Source: Flavobacteriaceae bacterium
Lineage (GTDB): Bacteria; Bacteroidota; Bacteroidia; Flavobacteriales; Flavobacteriaceae
DNA length: 64,000 nucleotides
Reading direction: 5' to 3'
NCBI GenBank assembly: GCA_021648265.1
Contig: JAKITD010000002.1
Location: 1 to 64,000, forward strand
The notes under the pieces: generated by a model
What the model saw: the letters and a program-made list of their open reading frames with translations, nothing else
Told to the model about the DNA's origin: nothing
Databases searched by the model: none
Part shown: positions 58,079-64,000 of the stretch, in pieces
Numbering within the stretch: the first letter of the stretch is position 1
Layout: the number at the start of each line of letters is the position of its first letter
Position numbers and translations under genes: made by a program

Positions 58079-59350
58079 ATGGATTATAGCACTATTATGA
58101 TTTTGAGTATGTTGATACTTTCTGCCTTTTTTTCAGGGATGGAAATTGCCTACGTATCCTCCAACAAAGTACATATTGCAATTGAAAAAAAACAAGAAGG
58201 ATTCCTGTCTAAAATACTCCAGAAAATAACCAAACGACCTTCAAAGTTTATCGCTACCATGTTAATTGGTAACAATATCGCCTTAGTGATTTATGGATTT
58301 TTTATGGGCGATTTACTAATGGGTTATATTGATAATATTGAGTTTATTGGACGGGATGGATTTTTAGCTATTTTACTTCAAACCATCATTTCTACGTTGG
58401 TTATCTTACTTACAGCCGAATTTTTGCCCAAAGTATTTTTTCAAATTTATGCAAATAGTTTGGTGAAGATTTTCGCTTTACCTTCCTATATATTTTATAT
58501 TCTTTTCTCAATAATTTCAGAATTTGTTATTTGGATTTCAGATAAAGTCTTAAAGTTATTATTTAAAACCGAAGGAGATACGGTGCAATTAAGTTTCAGT
58601 AAAATTGAATTAGGAAATTACATTTCGGAGCAAATGGAAACCGTAAAAACTAAAGATGAGGTAGATAGTGAAATCCAAATTTTTCAAAATGCTTTAGATT
58701 TTTCAGATGTAAAATCAAGAGAAGTATTAATACCTAGAACTGAAGTTGTTGCTGTTTCAATTGACACTTCCCCAAAAGAATTGGGAGAATTATTTATAAA
58801 AACAGGACTTTCAAAAATATTGGTTTTCAAAGAAAATATAGATGATATTTTGGGTTATGTACATTCGTTTGAGCTGTTTAAAAAACCAACTACTATAAAA
58901 AGTATTTTAATACCTGTAATTTTTGTTCCAGAAACAGTATTAATTAAAGATGTGCTTAAAATTCTTACAAAAAAACGAAAAAGTATAGCAGTAGTAATTG
59001 ATGAGTACGGTGGGACTTCTGGAATTTTAACTGTTGAAGATATAATTGAAGAGCTTTTTGGCGAAATAGAAGACGAACACGACACCCTATTGTTAACTGA
59101 AAAAGTCGTTGCCAAAGGACACTATATTTTTTCAACCCGATTAGAAGTAGATTACTTGAATGAAACCTATAAACTTAACTTTCCGGAAAATGAAAATTAC
59201 GAAACTTTAGGTGGAATGATAGTGAGTTTTACAGAAGAAATCCCAACAAAAGACGAAGTCATAAAAATGCAGGATTTTACATTTCATATTTTAGAAGTCT
59301 CAGAAACCAAAATCGAACTTGTAGAAGTAAAATATACTCCTAAAGATTAG
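58079..59350 (+). CDS. Hemolysin-family/CorC-like CNNM + CBS domain protein
   Basis: FFSGMEIAYVSSNKV, REVLIPRTEVVAVS, AVVIDEYGGTSGILTVEDIIEELFGEIEDEHD. Confidence 0.94.
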   Translation: MDYSTIMILSMLILSAFFSGMEIAYVSSNKVHIAIEKKQEGFLSKILQKITKRPSKFIATMLIGNNIALVIYGFFMGDLLMGYIDNIEFIGRDGFLAILLQTIISTLVILLTAEFLPKVFFQIYANSLVKIFALPSYIFYILFSIISEFVIWISDKVLKLLFKTEGDTVQLSFSKIELGNYISEQMETVKTKDEVDSEIQIFQNALDFSDVKSREVLIPRTEVVAVSIDTSPKELGELFIKTGLSKILVFKENIDDILGYVHSFELFKKPTTIKSILIPVIFVPETVLIKDVLKILTKKRKSIAVVIDEYGGTSGILTVEDIIEELFGEIEDEHDTLLLTEKVVAKGHYIFSTRLEVDYLNETYKLNFPENENYETLGGMIVSFTEEIPTKDEVIKMQDFTFHILEVSETKIELVEVKYTPKD

Positions 59351-59546
59351 ATTTTTAAGATTTCACTCAATTTTTCAAATTAACCTTTTTATTAAGCTAA
59401 GAAAATAGTATTTTCGCCCACTGAAATAATTAAAACCAAGCCTTTAAAAAAGCTAAGTATTAATTTATTTTTAACCAAAAACAAAGACTAACAAAACCTT
59501 TTTTAAAAATAGTAATTTTTCAAAAAAGCATAAATAAGTATAACAA

Positions 59547-61628
59547 ATGGCAATTTTAAATAATATTAGAAAAAACGGTATTTTCTTAATCATCATCATC
59601 GCATTAGCACTTTTTGCGTTTATATTAAGTGGTGTTTTAGGCAGCGGTAATTCTCCGAAAGGCGAAAGCATTGTAGCAACTATTAATGGTGTTGAGCTTC
59701 CTCGTGAGGAGTTTATGAAAAAAGTTGAAGTAATGCAACGTAACCTTGGAGGTAGAAGTTCTTCTACACAAGCAATGAATAATGTTTGGAATAACGAATT
59801 GCGGCGAGTATTGTTAAGTGAACAATATGAAGCATTAGGTTTAAGTGCAGAAAGAGCACAAATAAACAACTCTTTAAGTACAACATTGGCAGCTAACCCA
59901 ACATTTCAGAACGAGATTGGTGAATTTAGTGAACTTAAAATGCAAGAATATATTGCTAGTGTTAAAGCACAAGCAGATGCAGGAAACTCACAGGCCTATC
60001 AAGCTTGGTTAGATTTTGAAGTTAGTATGTCTAATTCAGCTTTAGAAAATAATTATTTCAATTTAATTAAAGGCGGATTAATTACTACATTGGCTGAAGG
60101 TGAACAAGAATACCATTTTCAAAACGATAATATTAATATTGAGTTTGTTCATGTTCCTTATACTAAAATTGCAGACGAGGATGTAACTATTTCAGATGCT
60201 GATATTGAAGCGTATGTTAGAGCACATTCTAAAGAATACGAAGTAGCTCCTCAAGTAGATATTCAATATGTAACTTTTTTAGAAGATCCTTCAACTGAAG
60301 ATATTGAAAATGCAAAAATAGAAATCGCTAAACTTTCTAACGATTTTGCTGCTACAACTGATATTTCAGAATTTGTAAATGCGAATTCAGAAATTTCATT
60401 TCAAGACAACTGGCTAATGAAAGCCAATTTACCTGCTGAAATTGCAGATACTTTAATGAATATTGAAGTTAATAAAATTTACGGTCCATATAAAGATGCT
60501 AGTACATTTAACCTTGCGAGAGTTTATGAAACTAGACAAATGGCAGATTCTGCAAAAGCAAGACATATACTTGTAAGATTTGCAGGTTTACAAACAGCGC
60601 CACAAGATGTAGTTAGAACTAAAGAAGATGCTAAGAAATTAGCTGATAGTCTTTTAAATGTTGTTAATAGAGATGCTAGTAAATTTGAGGCTTTGGCAGC
60701 AGATTTTTCTGAGGATCTTTCTAATAAAGATAAAGGAGGAGATTTAGGGTATTTTACGCCAGGAAGAATGGTGCAAACATTTGACGACTTTGTTTTTGAT
60801 AACAAGACAGGAGATATGGGAGTTGTTGAAACAAACTTCGGTTTCCACGTAATTTCTATCGATGATCAAAAAAACATTCAAAAAGCAGTTAAAATTGCTT
60901 TAATATTAAAAAAGATTCAACCTTCAGAAGAAACAATCAACGAAGTGTTTTCAAAAGCAACCAAATTTGAGATTACATCTAAAGACGGTGATTTTTCAGA
61001 GTTAGCAAAAGAAGCTGATTTGGCATTAAAACCAGTAAACAAAATTGGTGAGTTAGATGCAAATATTCCTGGAATAGGTGAAAACAGAAGTATTGTTACT
61101 TGGGCTTTTAATGAAGATACTAATATAGGTGATGTTAATAGAATTAATATTAACAACGGTTATGTTATAGTACAACTTACACGTAGAAATCCTAAAGGGT
61201 TAATGAGTATTGCTGAAGCTTCGGCAAAAGTATCACCAATTTTACGTAATGAAAAGAAAGCAGCGAAGATACGTGAGTCTATTTCTAGTGCAGATATCAA
61301 TGAAGTTGCATCAAGTCAAAACGTAACAGTAAAAACTGCAAATGCTATTAATATGGCAAACCCAACAATTGCTGGAGTAGGCACAGAGCCTAAAATAGTA
61401 GGTGCTGCATTCGGGTTAAAAGCTGGTGAAACATCAGGTTTAATATACGGTGAAAAAGGAGTGTTTATGGTAAGAGTGTTGGCTGTGAATGTTGCACCAG
61501 ATATTCAGGAATATGCTTCTTATGTAAATCAATTAAATGCCAAAACAGCTCCGTCAGTTAATGTAAATGCTTTCAATGCAATTAAAAATGCAGCAACTAT
61601 TGAAGATAATAGAGCTTCATTTTATTAA
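59547..61628 (+). CDS. PpiD/SurA-type peptidylprolyl isomerase
   Basis: MAILNNIRKNGIFLIIIIALALFAFI; parvulin KARHILVRF...DLSNKDKGGDLGYFTPGRMVQTFDDFVF. Confidence 0.93.
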   Translation: MAILNNIRKNGIFLIIIIALALFAFILSGVLGSGNSPKGESIVATINGVELPREEFMKKVEVMQRNLGGRSSSTQAMNNVWNNELRRVLLSEQYEALGLSAERAQINNSLSTTLAANPTFQNEIGEFSELKMQEYIASVKAQADAGNSQAYQAWLDFEVSMSNSALENNYFNLIKGGLITTLAEGEQEYHFQNDNINIEFVHVPYTKIADEDVTISDADIEAYVRAHSKEYEVAPQVDIQYVTFLEDPSTEDIENAKIEIAKLSNDFAATTDISEFVNANSEISFQDNWLMKANLPAEIADTLMNIEVNKIYGPYKDASTFNLARVYETRQMADSAKARHILVRFAGLQTAPQDVVRTKEDAKKLADSLLNVVNRDASKFEALAADFSEDLSNKDKGGDLGYFTPGRMVQTFDDFVFDNKTGDMGVVETNFGFHVISIDDQKNIQKAVKIALILKKIQPSEETINEVFSKATKFEITSKDGDFSELAKEADLALKPVNKIGELDANIPGIGENRSIVTWAFNEDTNIGDVNRININNGYVIVQLTRRNPKGLMSIAEASAKVSPILRNEKKAAKIRESISSADINEVASSQNVTVKTANAINMANPTIAGVGTEPKIVGAAFGLKAGETSGLIYGEKGVFMVRVLAVNVAPDIQEYASYVNQLNAKTAPSVNVNAFNAIKNAATIEDNRASFY

Positions 61629-61649
61629 TATAAACAAGGAGTAAAATTT

Positions 61650-61690
61650 AAAGTCCGATTTCAAAATCTTGAAATCGGACTTTTTTTTAT
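61650..61690. terminator. Bidirectional terminator
   Basis: AAAGTCCGATTTCAA-AATC-TTGAAATCGGACTTTTTTTT. Confidence 0.88.
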
Positions 61691-62628
61691 AATATCATTT
61701 CCTGAAAAGAAAGAATGGTTTTAAATCCTTTTTTCTTGAAATACTCCCAATTTGATTTGTCGCCAGTGGCTAAAATAAAATCTCCACCCCAAGCTCCTAA
61801 GCTTTTTATACTTCCTTGGTAGTCGTTAAATAAAAGCTCTTTAATGGTTTTTTTATTTATAATTTCTGAAATGACTTGTTCGTGTTCGCTAATTAGTTTT
61901 TCAAACTGAGAAAGGTTTTTGCAAATTGTAAACTTTATAGTTAATAGACTAATTTTACTTTTTAAACCTGAGTTCTTCTTCTTTTGTAAATTATAATAAT
62001 TAATAGCATCGCTACTGCTTTGTTTTTTATTTAAGTGAACAAAAAATAGTTGTTCTGTAAAATTCCAATTTAAATTTATTTCACCAATTAATGGTTTGTT
62101 GTTTATGTGTGAATACAATATAGGCTTGTTGTTTTGTGCAGCTGCAATGTCATAACCACTACCTCCAAATGTATTTTCTAAAAGAGTAAAAGCATTAATA
62201 TTTGCCCAAGAAGCAATATTGTTAATTAATGTAGAAGAGCTTCCTAAGCCCCAGTTTCTAGGAAAATCTAATTTTGTTGTTATAAGAAATCCCGATTCTT
62301 TTTTAAATAAAGTAGCATTTAGTTTTTGTGCATTTTTTAATATTGAAATCAACCGAGTTTCTTCTTCATTATAAACAGGATCAGCAGTTTTTAAAAGTGA
62401 AGTAATTTGAGGTTTTTCAATTAAAACCTCATGAATAGGAAACGTAAAATCCAGCCAAGTTTTTCCGTTAACATCAATGCCTTTCCAAATAATTTTAGGC
62501 TCATCAATGGGTTCAACTTCTAGTGATTGTCCAAATTTAGTAGGTAATGCCAATGCTTTCGCACCGTCAAGCACCACATATTCTCCTGTGATTAATAATT
62601 TGCCGTTGCTATAAAATTTAGGGTTCAA
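61687..62628 (-). CDS. GYDIA-family GHMP kinase
   Basis: NGKLLITGEYVVLDGAKALALP, NWGLGSSSTLINN, NTFGGSGYDIAAA, LGAWGGDFILATG. Confidence 0.93.
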   Translation of the reverse strand: MNPKFYSNGKLLITGEYVVLDGAKALALPTKFGQSLEVEPIDEPKIIWKGIDVNGKTWLDFTFPIHEVLIEKPQITSLLKTADPVYNEEETRLISILKNAQKLNATLFKKESGFLITTKLDFPRNWGLGSSSTLINNIASWANINAFTLLENTFGGSGYDIAAAQNNKPILYSHINNKPLIGEINLNWNFTEQLFFVHLNKKQSSSDAINYYNLQKKKNSGLKSKISLLTIKFTICKNLSQFEKLISEHEQVISEIINKKTIKELLFNDYQGSIKSLGAWGGDFILATGDKSNWEYFKKKGFKTILSFQEMIL

Positions 62629-62630
62629 AA

Positions 62631-63944
62631 TTAGTTACGAAGTTTAGTTACAAAGTTTACTACGTCGCTGTGTGAAATTGTATGTTCTTCAAAATGCGTT
62701 ATCGTTTTCTTAATTTCAGAAGGAGTAGCATTTAGGTGAATTAATATATTTTTTAAATGCATTTTCATATGTCCTTTCTGGATTCCGGTGGTTGTTAAGG
62801 CACGCAATGCTGCAAAATTTTGAGCCAATCCTGCAACAGCAATTATTTGCATTAGTTCTTTAGCTGAAGGGTTTTGTAAAATTGAAAGCCCTAGTTTTGC
62901 TAAGGGATGTAAGCCTGTCATTCCGCCAACGGTACCTAAAGCTATTGGAATTTCAATAGAATAAGTGAATATTCCATCTTCAAGAGAAGCATTGGTTATG
63001 CTTTTATAATGTCCACTTTTTGAAGCATAAGCGTGTACTCCAGCTTCAACAGATCTAAAATCGTTTCCAGTTGCTATAACTACAGCATCAATCCCATTCA
63101 TAATTCCTTTATTATGAGTAACGGCTCTGCGAATTTCGGTATTGGCAATAGCGATGGCTCTTATAAATTTTTCAGCAAACACTTTTCCGTCCACGCCTTC
63201 TGCAGTTAATTGTTCAACAGAACATTGGACTTGTGCTTTAACCAAACATTCGGGGACATAGTTAGAGAGTATGCTAATTACTACTTCAGGAATCGAATTG
63301 TTACCTGTAAAAGAAGCATGTTTTTTGGCCTCAAATTCAAATGTTTTGGCAATGGATTCTAAACAGGTGTTTATAAAGTTCGCACCCATTGCATCGTTGG
63401 TTTCAAAGGTGCAGTGTAGTTGATAATAGCCTTCCAAAGCTTTGGTCGAATTTTTTAAAATGATGTCTAATAGTCCGCCACCACGTTTTTTCATATTTGC
63501 TTCTATTCCAGAAATACTTGCAAATAATTTCGGTTTTATTTCTTTAAAAAACGATTGAATAGCTGTGTCATTTCCGTAGTAATTAATATGAACTTGTCCG
63601 TTTTTTGTAGTTGAAATCACTTCCGAAGTAAAACCACCTTTCTTTAACCAAAATTTCGCAGAGTAACTAGCAGCAGCTACTATAGAGCTTTCTTCAATTA
63701 CCATTGGAATGGTGTAAGACTTATTGTTTATTAAAAAATTTGGTGCAATTGCAAAAGGCAAATAATAATTACTAATAGTGTTTTCAATAAAACCATCGTG
63801 CAATTTTTGAAGCTCTTTGTCATCGTTCCAATATTGATGAAGTGTTTTAATTATATCGGGATGGTTGTCCAAATGTGTAGCTACCAGCCATTTTATTTTT
63901 TCTTCCTTGGACTTTTTAGAAAACCCAGTAATTAACTCCGTCAT
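62631..63944 (-). CDS. Hydroxymethylglutaryl-CoA reductase
   Basis: IPMVIEESSIVAAASYSAKFW, DAMGANFINTCLES, GIMNGIDAVVIATGNDFRSVEAGVHAYA, ALGTVGGMTGLHPLAKL. Confidence 0.95.
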   Translation of the reverse strand: MTELITGFSKKSKEEKIKWLVATHLDNHPDIIKTLHQYWNDDKELQKLHDGFIENTISNYYLPFAIAPNFLINNKSYTIPMVIEESSIVAAASYSAKFWLKKGGFTSEVISTTKNGQVHINYYGNDTAIQSFFKEIKPKLFASISGIEANMKKRGGGLLDIILKNSTKALEGYYQLHCTFETNDAMGANFINTCLESIAKTFEFEAKKHASFTGNNSIPEVVISILSNYVPECLVKAQVQCSVEQLTAEGVDGKVFAEKFIRAIAIANTEIRRAVTHNKGIMNGIDAVVIATGNDFRSVEAGVHAYASKSGHYKSITNASLEDGIFTYSIEIPIALGTVGGMTGLHPLAKLGLSILQNPSAKELMQIIAVAGLAQNFAALRALTTTGIQKGHMKMHLKNILIHLNATPSEIKKTITHFEEHTISHSDVVNFVTKLRN

Positions 63945-64000
63945 AGTAGAATAGATTAAAAAACAAATATAGTATTTAAAATCATCCCGATTATTGATTT

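Noticed and set aside
59471-59869. 132-aa minus-strand ORF overlapping the PpiD-like gene
   Set aside because: Antisense to the start of a well-supported CDS; no plausible family.
1-64000. CRISPR array or rRNA operon
   Set aside because: No regularly spaced direct repeats with unique spacers and no rRNA-like sequence were seen.

Overview
This 64 kb window is chromosomal DNA of a low-GC Bacteroidota, most likely Flavobacteriia. Support comes from a T9SS C-terminal sorting domain, TAnnTTTG-type promoters, GYDIA kinase next to HMG-CoA reductase, HmuY/TonB genes and many dispersed palindromic repeats. Recognisable blocks: a tyrosine recombinase at the left edge; deoC-deoD; a type II toxin-antitoxin pair; mevalonate-pathway genes (mvaD, mevalonate kinase and UbiA near 11-14 kb; HMGR and GYDIA kinase near 62-64 kb); an envelope/glycosyltransferase/acyltransferase block (25.8-34.3 kb); an arsenosugar-biosynthesis cluster (38.9-45.5 kb: two glycosyltransferases, ArsM, PNP, rhodanese, ArsS, AhpD-like, DUF547); an AraC/TonB/HmuY haem-uptake locus; tRNA-Phe; and coaX-OMP-TPR-lptC-hemolysin-PPIase. 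The most notable non-routine signals are: (1) a GIY-YIG nuclease ORF lying between an intact tRNA-Phe and a same-orientation, hairpin-interrupted copy of the tRNA-Phe 3' end; (2) a 214-bp MITE-like element with perfect 15-bp TIRs and a perfect 8-bp target duplication; (3) two genes (LpxR-like, AsmA-like) whose reading frames extend to apparent AUC/AUU start codons; (4) palindromic repeats inserted in frame inside mvaD and a GT2 gene; (5) a collapsed Na+/H+ antiporter remnant; (6) a frameshifted DUF1697 gene; (7) a perfect terminator-like hairpin inside the start of lptC; (8) the arsenosugar cluster and its possible extension. All family calls are from reading the protein sequences; no database search was run.
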